A stretch of DNA of 64,000 nt. Source: Streptomyces zaomyceticus. Lineage in GTDB: Bacteria; Actinomycetota; Actinomycetes; Streptomycetales; Streptomycetaceae. The translations under genes were made by a program, and so were the position numbers. Shown one piece after another: positions 1-8,267 of the stretch. Below the pieces are notes generated by a model. The model worked only from the letters and a program-made list of their open reading frames with translations. It made no database searches and had not been told where the DNA came from. The stretch covers positions 62,001 to 126,000 of the forward strand of contig NZ_BNBZ01000009.1 in NCBI RefSeq assembly GCF_014656215.1, in the 5' to 3' direction. How positions within the stretch are numbered: the first letter of the stretch is position 1; the number at the start of each line of letters is the position of its first letter.

Positions 1-640
1 GCTGCTGCACCGCTGCGTCGAGTACGCGCGCCGCTACAACATTCCGATCCATGTGCGCTCGTCCTTCTCCGGACTGCAGGGCACCTGGGTCAGCAACGAA
101 CCGCAAGGGGATCAGAAGGTGGAGCAGGCCATCATCTCGGGTGTCGCCCACGACACCTCCGAGGCGAAGATCACCGTCGTCGGCGTGCCGGACAAGCCGG
201 GCGAGGCCGCGGCCATCTTCCGGGCCGTCGCCGACGCCGAGATCAACATCGACATGATCGTGCAGAACGTGTCCGCGGCCTCGACCGGCCTCACGGACAT
301 CTCCTTCACCCTCCCCAAGGCCGAGGGCCGCAAGGCCATCGACGCCCTGGAGAAGGCGAAGAGCGCGATCGGCTTCGACTCGCTGCGCTACGACGACCAG
401 ATCGGCAAGATCTCCCTGGTCGGCGCCGGTATGAAGACCAACCCGGGCGTCACCGCGGACTTCTTCCGCGCGCTCTCCGACGCGGGCGTGAACATCGAGC
501 TCATCTCGACCTCCGAGATCCGCATCTCGGTCGTCACCCGCGCCGACGACGTCAACGAGGCCGTGCGCGCCGTCCACAGCGCCTTCGGCCTGGACAGCGA
601 CTCGGACGAGGCCGTCGTCTACGGAGGCACCGGCCGATGA
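1..640 (+). CDS. lysC: Aspartate kinase, C-terminal regulatory part (5' end outside window)
   Basis: The reading frame (first full codon at base 2) enters from the left edge and gives 212 residues of the aspartokinase C-terminus. Aspartokinase phosphorylates aspartate as the first step towards lysine, threonine, methionine and diaminopimelate. The fragment starts at the end of the kinase domain, then has two ACT domains. The first begins near fragment residue 57 (TVVGVPDKPGEAA) and the second near residue 137 (ISLVGAGMKTNPGV); both motifs are typical of feedback-regulated aspartokinases that bind lysine and threonine. The stop overlaps the start of the next gene by 4 bases (ATGA), so the two are probably translated together. 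The catalytic part and the true start cannot be judged here. Confidence 0.95.
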   Translation, partial: LLHRCVEYARRYNIPIHVRSSFSGLQGTWVSNEPQGDQKVEQAIISGVAHDTSEAKITVVGVPDKPGEAAAIFRAVADAEINIDMIVQNVSAASTGLTDISFTLPKAEGRKAIDALEKAKSAIGFDSLRYDDQIGKISLVGAGMKTNPGVTADFFRALSDAGVNIELISTSEIRISVVTRADDVNEAVRAVHSAFGLDSDSDEAVVYGGTGR

Positions 641-1695
641 CGCCGAAGCCGACGCTCGCGGTCGTCGGTGCGACCGGAGCCGTCGGCTCGGTGATGCTCC
701 AGATGCTCACGCACCACGCGGACGTCTGGGGCGAGATCCGTCTTCTCGCCTCCCCGCGCTCGGCCGGCCGCAAGGCCGCCGTCCGCGGGGAGGAGTGCGA
801 GATCCTCGCACTGAGCGAGGAGGCCCTGGACGGCGTCGATCTCGCGCTCTTCCTGGTGCCCGAGACGGTGGCTGCCCGCTGGGCGCCCGTCGCCGCCACC
901 AAGGGTGCCGTCGTCGTGGACACCTCCGCCGCCTTCCGGGCGGACCCGGACGTCCCCCTCGTCGTCCCCGAGACCAACGCCCACGCGGCGCGCGTACGCC
1001 CCCGGGGCATCGTCGCGAGCCCCGGCAGCACCACCCTCGCGCTGATCGTCGCCGTGGGCGCCCTGCACGCCGAGTTCGGTCTCACCGAACTGGTCGTCAC
1101 CGCCCAGCAGGCCGCCAGCGGCGCCGGCGCCGGGCGGGCGGGCGTCGAGGCGCTCCGCGCGCAGCTCGGCCTGGTGGCCGGCCGCGGCGACCTGGGCACC
1201 CAGCCCGGAGACGTACGACGGGCCGTCGGCGAGAACACCGGGCCCTTCGACGGACCCCTCGCGCTCAACGTCCTGCCCTGGTCGGGCACGGCGGGCGCCG
1301 ACGGGGCCTCCTCGGAGGAGGAGCGCGTCCGGGACGAGACCCGGCGGATCCTCGGGCTCCCCGCCCTGCGGGTCGCCGCCACCTGTGTGCGCGTGCCCGT
1401 CGTCACCGGGCACTCCGTCTCCGTGCACGCCCGCTTCGAGCACCCCGTGCCGCTCGCGCGCGCCAACGAGATCATCGCGACCTCCCCCGGGGTCGTGCTG
1501 TACGACGACCCCGCCGCCGGAGACTTCCCCACCCCCGCCGACGTGGTCGGAACCGATCCCGCCTGGGTCGGCCGGGTGCGACGTTCCATGGACGACGAGC
1601 GGGCGCTCGACTTCTTCGTCTGCGCCGACAATCTGCGCAAGGGAGCGGCCCTCAACGCCCTCCAGATCGCGGAATCCGTTGTCACGGCTTTGTAG
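637..1695 (+). CDS. Aspartate-semialdehyde dehydrogenase-like protein lacking the catalytic cysteine
   Basis: At 352 residues this is full length for the family and sits in the usual place directly after aspartokinase, with an ATGA overlap. The N-terminus has the NADP-binding glycine motif (VVGATGAVGSVMLQ). The dimerisation and catalytic half keeps the conserved glutamine (QAASGAG), the glutamate before RRILGLP, and the arginine and histidine of CVRVPVVTGHS. However, where active enzymes have NPNC(T/S)T around the nucleophile, this protein reads SPGSTT (residues 128-133), so the nucleophile Cys is Ser131. The tyrosine normally before the conserved Gln is also changed (TAQQ). Known work on the E. 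coli enzyme shows that Cys-to-Ser replacement leaves very little activity. I infer either loss of dehydrogenase function with a second asd elsewhere in the genome, or a changed role. No frameshift is seen. Confidence 0.85.
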   Translation: MTPKPTLAVVGATGAVGSVMLQMLTHHADVWGEIRLLASPRSAGRKAAVRGEECEILALSEEALDGVDLALFLVPETVAARWAPVAATKGAVVVDTSAAFRADPDVPLVVPETNAHAARVRPRGIVASPGSTTLALIVAVGALHAEFGLTELVVTAQQAASGAGAGRAGVEALRAQLGLVAGRGDLGTQPGDVRRAVGENTGPFDGPLALNVLPWSGTAGADGASSEEERVRDETRRILGLPALRVAATCVRVPVVTGHSVSVHARFEHPVPLARANEIIATSPGVVLYDDPAAGDFPTPADVVGTDPAWVGRVRRSMDDERALDFFVCADNLRKGAALNALQIAESVVTAL

Positions 1696-1960
1696 GATCT
1701 GTGAACGACCTGTGAGCAAATAGGCGTCAGATACCTATTGAACTGCGGTGATGCCGTGGTCGACGATGCTCTTTGCCCTTGCTGCAACCAGCGGTTGGGT
1801 CGGGGGCGTCTCTGCGTGCACCCACTCGTCGTGTGGCGCGGGACACGCTGTGAAAGCGGGGCACCGGGGGAGAACGGTTACGCATGAGGACAAACGACTC
1901 ACCGTCAAAAAGGGTGGCGTACGCGTACAACCCTGCCGGGGGGAAGCGTGTCCAACAGGC

Positions 1961-2692
1961 GTGGCAGAGGTACTCGACATCGCGACCATCGCCCCGCTGC
2001 GCGGCGCGGGCGGCACGGCGATGCTCCCCGCGCGGAGCGTCGGCACGGTCCCCGTACGCGGCTCCGCGGTCAGCGCGTTCAGAAGGCAGCGCGCTCTCGG
2101 TGGCATGCCGGTGATCGCCCCCGTGCCCACCGGATCCCGCGCGAGCGCGGTGGACGGCATCCCGTCGCCCCGGTCGAGCGCCGAAGGCGCCTCGACGGCC
2201 GGGACCACCGTCGACCATCTGACCGAGACCTACCGCGCCCACTACCGGTCGCTGCTCGGTCTCGCGGCGCTGCTCCTCGACGACACGGCCTCCTGCGAGG
2301 ACGTCGTCCAGGAGGCCTTCATCCGCGTCCACTCGGCGCGCAAGCGGGTGCGCGAGCCCGAGAAGACGCTCGCCTATCTGCGCCAGACCGTCGTGAACCT
2401 CTCCCGGTCCGCGCTGCGCCGCCGCATCCTCGGACTCAAGCTGCTGTCCAAGCCGATGCCGGACATGGCCAGCGCGGAGGAGGGGGCGTACGACCAGCTG
2501 GAGCGCGAGGACCTCATCAAGGCGATGCGCGGACTCCAGCGGCGCCAGCGTGAGGTGCTCGCCCTGCGGTACTTCTCGGACATGACGGAGGTTCAGGTCG
2601 CCGAGGCGCTCGGGATATCCCTGGGTTCGGTGAAGGCGTACGGTTCGCGGGGCATCGCGGCGCTGCGCGTCGCGATGGGAGCGACGTCATGA
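1961..2692 (+). CDS. ECF-type (SigE-like family) RNA polymerase sigma factor
   Basis: With the GTG at 1961 the protein has 243 residues. Sigma region 2 lies at about 86-155 (ETYRAHYRSLLGLAALLLD, then EDVVQEAFIRVH, a typical core-binding and -10 recognition helix). Region 4 lies at about 183-238 (LQRRQREVLALRYFSDMTE and the helix-turn-helix EALGISLGSVKAYGSRG). The first 85 residues are low in complexity and unusual for an ECF factor, which normally starts near region 2. The frame is open upstream to 1748, so the start is uncertain: 1961 was chosen because the encoded protein becomes family-like there and a GGGGGGAAG run precedes it, though at a long spacing. The stop overlaps the next gene (ATGA), which encodes a single-span membrane protein that could be its regulator. 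Confidence 0.8.
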   Translation: MAEVLDIATIAPLRGAGGTAMLPARSVGTVPVRGSAVSAFRRQRALGGMPVIAPVPTGSRASAVDGIPSPRSSAEGASTAGTTVDHLTETYRAHYRSLLGLAALLLDDTASCEDVVQEAFIRVHSARKRVREPEKTLAYLRQTVVNLSRSALRRRILGLKLLSKPMPDMASAEEGAYDQLEREDLIKAMRGLQRRQREVLALRYFSDMTEVQVAEALGISLGSVKAYGSRGIAALRVAMGATS

Positions 2693-4092
2693 GCGAGGCA
2701 CCCGGCAAGGACGTCGAGAACGCCGAGCACGTCGAGCACGCCGAGAGCGCCGAGAGCACCGAGAACGCGGGGACTGGCGAGACCAACGGGACCGACGGGA
2801 ACGGTGAGACCGGCGGGGACGTCGAAATCGGTGAGACCGACGGGGACAGCCAGACCGGTGAGACCGACGGGGACAGCCAGACCGGTGGGACCGGCGAGAC
2901 CGACGGGGACGTCGAGACCGGCGAGACCGGCGCCCCGGATGAACGTGACGACCTGAGTGGACAGCGCATGGTGAACATCGAGCCCGGCCCCGGCGAGGGC
3001 GACGGGGACGACGAACTCGCGCTGCGGCGGCTGTTCCAGGGAGCCGTCTCCGGCCTGGAGCCCACTCCGGGCTCGCTGGAGCACCTGCGCCGGGCGGTGC
3101 CCGCGCGGCGCGCCCGCAAGCGGCAGGCCATCGTCGGCGCCGCCGCCGCCGCGGTCCTCATCGGGACGGCCGTACCCGCCTTCGTGCACGTCGCCGCTTC
3201 GGGCGGCATCTCCGCCGCCGGCAATCCGGTGAACGCCGGCCACGGCGAGGAGGCCCAGGGCGGCACCGGCACCGAGACCGGAGTCGAGGGCGGCCAGAGC
3301 TCCAAGGGGCCCGCGAGCAGCGTGTCCCCGAGCCAGGGCGCGGCCGACGGTTCCTCGGGCAAGCCGGAGCGGCCCGGACCCGGCGTGTCCGGCACCGGCC
3401 CGCGGCAGACCCAGGGCGCGGGCAGCGGTTCCCTGAGGTGCGGCGCCGAGCAGCTCGGCGTCAGCGGGGCGGGCGCCGGCGGGCCCGACGGCGAGGGCAA
3501 GGTGTACGGAACCTTCCGCATCACCAACATCTCTGGCCAGGACTGTGTCGTGGACGGCAGCGGTGTCGTCAGCTTCGAAGCCCGGGGCGCCGCCGACCCG
3601 GCGCGGATCTCGGTGATCCGGCACACCTCGGGGGACGGGGGCGGCGGGCTGCCCGACCCCTCGCAGGAGAGCTCCTCGCTCGTCCTCGGGCCGAGCGGCT
3701 CCTACGAGGTGAAGTTCGTCTGGGTGCCGAGCGAGACGTGCCCGACGACCGGCACCAGCCCGACTCCGACGACGCCTCCGCCGACCGAGCAGCCGACCAC
3801 ACCGCCGCCGACGGAGAACCCGACCGGTGGAAACACGGGCAACCCCGAGCCCACGGAGGGCGCGGGTTCGGGCGGTGGCGGCACCGACCCGGGGACCGGC
3901 GCGGAGGCGGGCGCGGGTGCGGACGCCGGCACCGGCGCGGCGCCCCAGCTGCTCCGTGAGGACGGCGGGCTCGCCGACGGCAGCGTCCTGGTCAGCCATG
4001 TCGCGGAGCCCGGCGGCCCGGCGGCGTCGGCGATCGTCCCCAACGCCTGCGCGGGCACCATCTACCGCACGGGGATCCTGGCCGGTTCCTGA
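2689..4092 (+). CDS. Single-pass membrane protein with acidic nonapeptide repeats; candidate partner of the upstream sigma factor
   Basis: This 467-residue protein has three parts. Residues 1-100 are very acidic and rich in Gly, Thr and Glu, with GETDGDSQT repeated twice perfectly and several degenerate copies. Residues 105-146 form a basic helical stretch ending in RRARKRQ, followed by a membrane segment at about 147-170. The remainder would lie outside the cell and includes a folded-looking region (LRCGAEQLGVSG to SYEVKFVWVPSETC), a Pro/Thr-rich linker and a Gly/Ala-rich tail. The ATGA overlap with the sigma gene suggests coupled translation. From position and topology it could be an anti-sigma factor, but I see no HxxxCxxC zinc motif or known anti-sigma domain. 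An internal ATG at residue 94 would remove the repeats and is an alternative start. Confidence 0.7.
   Translation: MSEAPGKDVENAEHVEHAESAESTENAGTGETNGTDGNGETGGDVEIGETDGDSQTGETDGDSQTGGTGETDGDVETGETGAPDERDDLSGQRMVNIEPGPGEGDGDDELALRRLFQGAVSGLEPTPGSLEHLRRAVPARRARKRQAIVGAAAAAVLIGTAVPAFVHVAASGGISAAGNPVNAGHGEEAQGGTGTETGVEGGQSSKGPASSVSPSQGAADGSSGKPERPGPGVSGTGPRQTQGAGSGSLRCGAEQLGVSGAGAGGPDGEGKVYGTFRITNISGQDCVVDGSGVVSFEARGAADPARISVIRHTSGDGGGGLPDPSQESSSLVLGPSGSYEVKFVWVPSETCPTTGTSPTPTTPPPTEQPTTPPPTENPTGGNTGNPEPTEGAGSGGGGTDPGTGAEAGAGADAGTGAAPQLLREDGGLADGSVLVSHVAEPGGPAASAIVPNACAGTIYRTGILAGS
2830..2883 (+). repeat. Two perfect 27-bp tandem repeats inside a CDS
   Basis: A 27-bp unit starting at 2830 is repeated without change at 2857 and then degenerates towards 2930. 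It keeps the reading frame and encodes the nonapeptide GETDGDSQT twice. The identity of synonymous positions suggests recent duplication. Confidence 0.9.
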
Positions 4093-4328
4093 GCCGGCCC
4101 GGCGCCTGAACGGAGCCGGCGCACGGATCCCTGATCCGGCGTACGGCTCCTGGCACGGCCCGCACGACTGGAGGGCCACCACAAGGCCCGGAAGCCGGGC
4201 CGGGCCCCCCACAGGGGCCTGGGCGAGGGCCAGGAAGCCCGGCCGGAGCCCTCACGGACCCGGTACCGGGCTCTACGAACCGCCACGGGCCCCGGCGACC
4301 CCCGGTACCGGCTCCACGACCCGGCAAG

Positions 4329-4354
4329 GGCTCCGCGGGAGACTCCGCGGAGCC
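4329..4354. terminator. Hairpin between convergent genes
   Basis: GGCTCCGCGG and CCGCGGAGCC form a perfect 10-bp stem around a 6-base loop. It ends 5 bases beyond the SURF1 stop and lies downstream of the membrane-protein gene on the other strand, so it can serve both. No T-run follows, as is common in Streptomyces. The rest of the 4093-4328 gap holds only GC-rich imperfect repeats with no gene visible. Confidence 0.7.
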
Positions 4355-4359
4355 GGCCC

Positions 4360-5100
4360 CTACAGGCCCAGCGCCTCGTCGCGGGACGCCTCCGCCTCGC
4401 GGCGCACGAGGCGGAACCACATGAAGAGAACGAATCCGGCGAAGACGAACCACTCCGCGGTGTAGCCCAGGTTCTGGAAGGCCTTGGCGTCCAGGCCCGT
4501 GCCCGCGGCGGCGGCGGCCGGGACCGGGGTGAGACCCGCGGGGGAGTCGGCGAGGGTGATCCAGGCGTCGTAGACGTCGTCCGTGACCACGTTCACCAGG
4601 GCCGCCGCGCTGATCATGCCCAGCTGCCCCTCGGGCAGCCCGCCGGGCCGGTGGGCACCCTTGCCGCCGCCGTTCTCCGAGGCCTGGAGCGCGCCCACCA
4701 CCGTGACCTCGCCGGACGGCGGGGCGGGGACCTTCCCGCCCGTGGGCAGCCAGCCCCGGACGACCGGCAGCGACCGGCCGCCGTCCGTCCGCAGCAGGGT
4801 CAGGACGTAGCTGCCGGTCCGGCCGTCCAGATCGCGGTCCGGGACGAGGAACTGCTCCCCGAACCGGCCGCGCGCCTCCGCCGGCCGGCCGGAGGTCTCC
4901 TGGTCCACCGGGAGCAGGGAGTCCAGCGGCTCCGCCTGCCGTGTGCTCGCGGCGGGCCGCTTCTCGGCCTTCTCGTGGGTGTCGACACGATCCTCGAACT
5001 TGCCCAGCTGCCAGGTCCCCATGAAGACGCAGAACGGGATCGCCAGCAGGACGAAGACGTTGATCCCCCACCAGCGGGGCGTTCTCAGGAACCGGTACAC
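4360..5100 (-). CDS. SURF1 family protein (cytochrome oxidase assembly)
   Basis: At 246 residues the protein matches the SURF1 layout: an N-terminal membrane helix at about 12-32 ending in the family signature MGTWQLGKFEDR, a large extracytoplasmic domain, and a second membrane helix near 214-232 (EWFVFAGFVLFMWF). The domain contains GRFGEQFLVPDRDLDGRTG and VVRGWLPTGGKVPAPP, which resemble the conserved SURF1 blocks. SURF1 proteins help insert haem a into the aa3-type cytochrome c oxidase at the cytoplasmic membrane. The ATG at 5100 gives MYRFLRTPRWWGINVF, the usual actinobacterial start. It lies 82 bases downstream of the peptidase gene on the same strand. Confidence 0.9.
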   Translation of the reverse strand: MYRFLRTPRWWGINVFVLLAIPFCVFMGTWQLGKFEDRVDTHEKAEKRPAASTRQAEPLDSLLPVDQETSGRPAEARGRFGEQFLVPDRDLDGRTGSYVLTLLRTDGGRSLPVVRGWLPTGGKVPAPPSGEVTVVGALQASENGGGKGAHRPGGLPEGQLGMISAAALVNVVTDDVYDAWITLADSPAGLTPVPAAAAAGTGLDAKAFQNLGYTAEWFVFAGFVLFMWFRLVRREAEASRDEALGL

Positions 5101-5182
5101 GCCCCCACCGTACGCAAGCGGCCCCCGCCCACCGTCGGCCGGGTCCCGTCCGTCCTGATCGGGCGGGACCCGGAAACACCCC

Positions 5183-7003
5183 CTAGCGGGCGCCCAGGTG
5201 CTTCGCCGCGAACGCCAGGTCCAGGCCGACCTGCTTGATCCGCTCCTCCACCACGAGCGAGCCGTGGCCCGCGTCGTACCGGTAGACCTCGTGGACCGCG
5301 CCCCGGGCCACGAGCCGGTCGACGTAGTTGTCGATCTGGCGGATCGGGCAGCGCGGATCGTTGACTCCGGCCGAGATGTGCACCGGGGCCTTCACCTCGT
5401 CCACGTACGTCAGCGGCGACGAGGCCGCGTACCGCTCGGGCACCTCCTCGGGGGAACCGCCGAGCAGCGTCCGGTCCAGCGCCTTGAGGGCCTCCATCTC
5501 GTCCTCGTACGCCGTGACGTAGTCCGCGACCGGGACCGCCGCGAGACCGACCGCCCACGCGTCCGGCTGCGTACCGAGGCCGAGGAGGGTGAGATAGCCG
5601 CCCCAGGAGCCGCCGGACAGGACGAGCCGTGCCGGATCGGCGAGGCCGCTGTCCACCGCCCACACGCGGACCGCTTCGATGTCCTCCAGCTCGATCAGAC
5701 CGACCCGGTGCTTGAGCGCGTCGGTCCACTCCCGTCCGTACCCCGTCGAGCCCCGGTAGTTGACCCGCACCACCGCGTACCCGTGGTCCACCCAGGCCGC
5801 CGGGCCCGAGGCGAAGGCGTCGCTGTCGTGCCACGTGGGCCCGCCGTGGACCTCGAAGACCGTCGGGAAGGGGCCCTGGCCCCCGGGCCGCTGCACGAGC
5901 GCGTGGACCCTGCCCCCGGGGCCCTCCACCCACACGTCCTCCACCGGGACCGACGGCGGGGCCTTCGGGCCGGGCGGGTCGAGGACGACGCCGCCGGCCG
6001 TGGAGCGCACCACCGGCGGCTCGGCCGCCGAGGACCACAGGTACTCCACGCTGCCGTCCGGCCGGGCCGTCGCGCTCGACACCGAACCGGCCGGGGTCTC
6101 CACCCGGACCAGGGCGCCGGTGGCGATCTCGTACCGCCACAGCTCGCTGCGGGCCTCGAAGCTGTGCACGACCAGCAGCCCGGATCCGTCCGGATACCAC
6201 TCGGCCGACACATCGCCCGGCAGGTCCAGCGCGAGGTCCGTCTCGGTGCCCGCCGCCACGTCCCAGAGCATCGGCTCCCAGCGGCCGCGCCGCTGGTGTC
6301 CGACGAGCAGCCGGGTGTCCCCGGTCACCGGCGCGAAGCCGAGCACCGCGAGCCCCAGCTCCTCCGTGCCGCCCTTGGTGTCGTCGAGCTCGGCGAGCAC
6401 GCTCGCGTCCGAGGCGCGCAGCACCCGCAGCGCCGAGTGCATCGCGTCCCCGTGCTCGGTGTGCTCGACCGCGATCAGCGCGCCGTCGTGCGACAGGTCG
6501 CCGACACCGGCCGACTCCCGGTGCCGGTAGATCTCGACCGGGGCGCCGGCCCCGGGCCGTACGAGATGGATCGTCGAGCCGTCCTCGTCCGTGGAACGGC
6601 CCACCAGGAGCGTGCCGTCCCGGCCGATGGCGAGCCCCGCCGGGTAGGAGGCGTCGAGCCCGGGCACGGCCGGCTCGTCCGCGCCGCCGCCGAACGGCTG
6701 CCGCATCCACACCCCGAACTCGTCGCCGTCGGTGTCCGCGAACCACCAGATCCAGGCGCCGTCCGGCGACAGCGTGCCGTCCGTCGTGCCGTTCGGCCGG
6801 TCCGTGACCTGCCGCTGCTCGCCGCTCGACCGGTCCCAGGCGTACAGCTCGTACGTCCCCGTCGCGTTCGACACGAACAGCGAGCGGTCCGGGGCCTCCT
6901 CGGCCCACTCGGGCAGGGAGACACGCGGCGCGCGGAAGCGCTGCTCCCACACGGGGGTCGGGTCGGTGAGCTCGGCGTTCTTGCTCTCAGTCATGGCATC
7001 CAT
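5183..7003 (-). CDS. S9 family (prolyl oligopeptidase-type) serine peptidase
   Basis: The protein has 606 residues from the ATG at 7003. The N-terminal part is a beta-propeller-like region with repeated motifs (RDGTLLVGRS, SHDGALIAVE, YPDGSGLLVV, RPDGSVEYLW). The C-terminal third is an alpha/beta hydrolase with nucleophile Ser466 in SGGSWGGYL, an Asp in SAGVNDPRCPIRQ and a His in DAGHGSLV. These are the catalytic triad of acylaminoacyl-peptidase and prolyl oligopeptidase relatives. There is no signal peptide, so it is likely cytoplasmic. GGAG lies four bases before the ATG at 7003. A second ATG three codons later (MTESKNAEL) is possible, and the frame is open further upstream without a good start. 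Substrate specificity cannot be told. Confidence 0.9.
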   Translation of the reverse strand: MDAMTESKNAELTDPTPVWEQRFRAPRVSLPEWAEEAPDRSLFVSNATGTYELYAWDRSSGEQRQVTDRPNGTTDGTLSPDGAWIWWFADTDGDEFGVWMRQPFGGGADEPAVPGLDASYPAGLAIGRDGTLLVGRSTDEDGSTIHLVRPGAGAPVEIYRHRESAGVGDLSHDGALIAVEHTEHGDAMHSALRVLRASDASVLAELDDTKGGTEELGLAVLGFAPVTGDTRLLVGHQRRGRWEPMLWDVAAGTETDLALDLPGDVSAEWYPDGSGLLVVHSFEARSELWRYEIATGALVRVETPAGSVSSATARPDGSVEYLWSSAAEPPVVRSTAGGVVLDPPGPKAPPSVPVEDVWVEGPGGRVHALVQRPGGQGPFPTVFEVHGGPTWHDSDAFASGPAAWVDHGYAVVRVNYRGSTGYGREWTDALKHRVGLIELEDIEAVRVWAVDSGLADPARLVLSGGSWGGYLTLLGLGTQPDAWAVGLAAVPVADYVTAYEDEMEALKALDRTLLGGSPEEVPERYAASSPLTYVDEVKAPVHISAGVNDPRCPIRQIDNYVDRLVARGAVHEVYRYDAGHGSLVVEERIKQVGLDLAFAAKHLGAR

Positions 7004-7065
7004 GATGCTCCGCGCGGCGGACAATCGGGTCGCGTCGCCCCCAACCTGTGGATAACCTCGCCGAC

Positions 7066-7896
7066 ATGTACTCCCCGACGCCCGAAGACTGGCACGAGGC
7101 CAACCGCGCACGGTGGGACGAACGCGTCCCGATCCACGCCGCGAGCGACTTCTACGACCTCGACACCTTCCGCGCGGGCAAGGACGCCCTGCGGGACTTC
7201 GAGCTCGCGGAGGTCGGTGACGTCACCGGACGCTCCCTGCTGCACCTCCAGTGCCACATCGGCCTCGACACCCTCTCCTGGGCGCGCCACGGCGCCTCTC
7301 AGGTCGTCGGCCTGGACTTCTCCGAGCCCGCCGTCGACACCGCCCGCTCGCTCGCCGCCGACCTCGGCCTCACCCAGGACCGGGCGGCCTTCGTCGCGGC
7401 CGATGTGTACGACGCCGCCGAGGCCGTCCCGGACAGCGCGTACGACATCGTCTACACCGGCTGCGGGGCGCTGAACTGGCTGCCCGACATCGAGCGCTGG
7501 GCCGAGACCGCCGCCTCGCTCGTCGCCCCCGGCGGCTTCCTGTACGTGGCCGAGTTCCATCCGATCACCGACTCGCTCGACGACGAGACCGGCAGCCGGA
7601 TCGTCCACGACTACTTCGTCCGCGACCCCTGGGTGGACACCAGCCCGGGCACGTACGCCGAGCTCGACGCCGCCACCGTCCACAACCGCAGTGTGGAGTG
7701 GGTGCACCCGGTCGGAGAGGTCGTCACCGCGCTCGCCGGGGCGGGTCTTCGGATCGAGTTCCTGCACGAGCACGACGCCTCGCTGTACCCCCGCTACGGC
7801 GCGCTCCAGCGGCACGAGGACGGCTACTACCGCTTCCCGGCGGACCGGCCCCGCATCCCGATGATGTACTCGATCAAGGCGTCCCGACCGGCCTGA
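7066..7896 (+). CDS. Class I SAM-dependent methyltransferase
   Basis: The protein has 276 residues. The SAM-binding motif I is LLHLQCHIGLDTLSWARHGA, followed by the acidic residue of motif II in VVGLDFSEPAVDTA and by TGCGALNWLPDIERWA in the region of motif IV. This HIGLDT-type variant is typical of a group of small-molecule or unknown-substrate methyltransferases in actinobacteria. The ATG at 7066 gives MYSPTPEDWHEANRARWDER, the usual start of this group; an in-frame ATG at 7048 is less likely. No ribosome-binding site is obvious, so the mRNA may be leaderless. It is divergent from the S9 peptidase, 62 bases apart. The substrate is unknown. Confidence 0.88.
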   Translation: MYSPTPEDWHEANRARWDERVPIHAASDFYDLDTFRAGKDALRDFELAEVGDVTGRSLLHLQCHIGLDTLSWARHGASQVVGLDFSEPAVDTARSLAADLGLTQDRAAFVAADVYDAAEAVPDSAYDIVYTGCGALNWLPDIERWAETAASLVAPGGFLYVAEFHPITDSLDDETGSRIVHDYFVRDPWVDTSPGTYAELDAATVHNRSVEWVHPVGEVVTALAGAGLRIEFLHEHDASLYPRYGALQRHEDGYYRFPADRPRIPMMYSIKASRPA

Positions 7897-7973
7897 ACCG
7901 GCTCCGGCCGTCTGCGCCACCGGCCCGGAAGAGCCATCCGCCGTCGGCGCCCCCGCCGCACGAACCGGTGGTG

Positions 7974-8267
7974 CTACGGCAGTCTGATGACGGCGCGCCC
8001 GCCCGTGAGGTCCACCGTCGAGCGGTTCGGCGGGGCGCCGTCCTCCTCGTCGTCACGGAGGACCAGGGCGCTACGGCGCTCCTTGAGCTCGTTCTGCTTG
8101 CCCTGCGAGAACGTCGCGTGCAGCTGCTCGAAGCCGGTCGACGAGATCTGGCCGCCGCGCTTCCCGCGGCCGCTCATGCGCAGGATCTGGTCGGCGAAGG
8201 CCACCACGGTCAGCAGGATGACCAGACCGGGCAGCGTCACGAACACGGCGAACTCCATGCCCTCCAT
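7974..8267 (-). CDS. DUF6191-type small membrane protein
   Basis: The protein has 97 residues. One membrane helix lies at about 6-27 (AVFVTLPGLVILLTVVAFAD), followed by a basic stretch (RGKRGG) and the segment GFEQLHATFSQGKQNELKER, which is characteristic of DUF6191 proteins of streptomycetes. The C-terminus is charged and presumably cytoplasmic. Its start overlaps the stop of the upstream Lrp-type gene by one base (TGATG), so the two form an operon. The function is not known. Confidence 0.8.
   Translation of the reverse strand: MEGMEFAVFVTLPGLVILLTVVAFADQILRMSGRGKRGGQISSTGFEQLHATFSQGKQNELKERRSALVLRDDEEDGAPPNRSTVDLTGGRAVIRLP

Noticed and set aside
637..1695. Calling the Asd-like gene a pseudogene
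   Set aside because: The frame is intact, full length and overlaps lysC as in functional operons; only the nucleophile region has changed.
552..1787. Long frames antisense to lysC-asd and many other long antisense frames (for example 46005-49169 and 47321-50278)
   Set aside because: They lack domain-like sequence and mirror the real genes; high GC removes stop codons in other frames.
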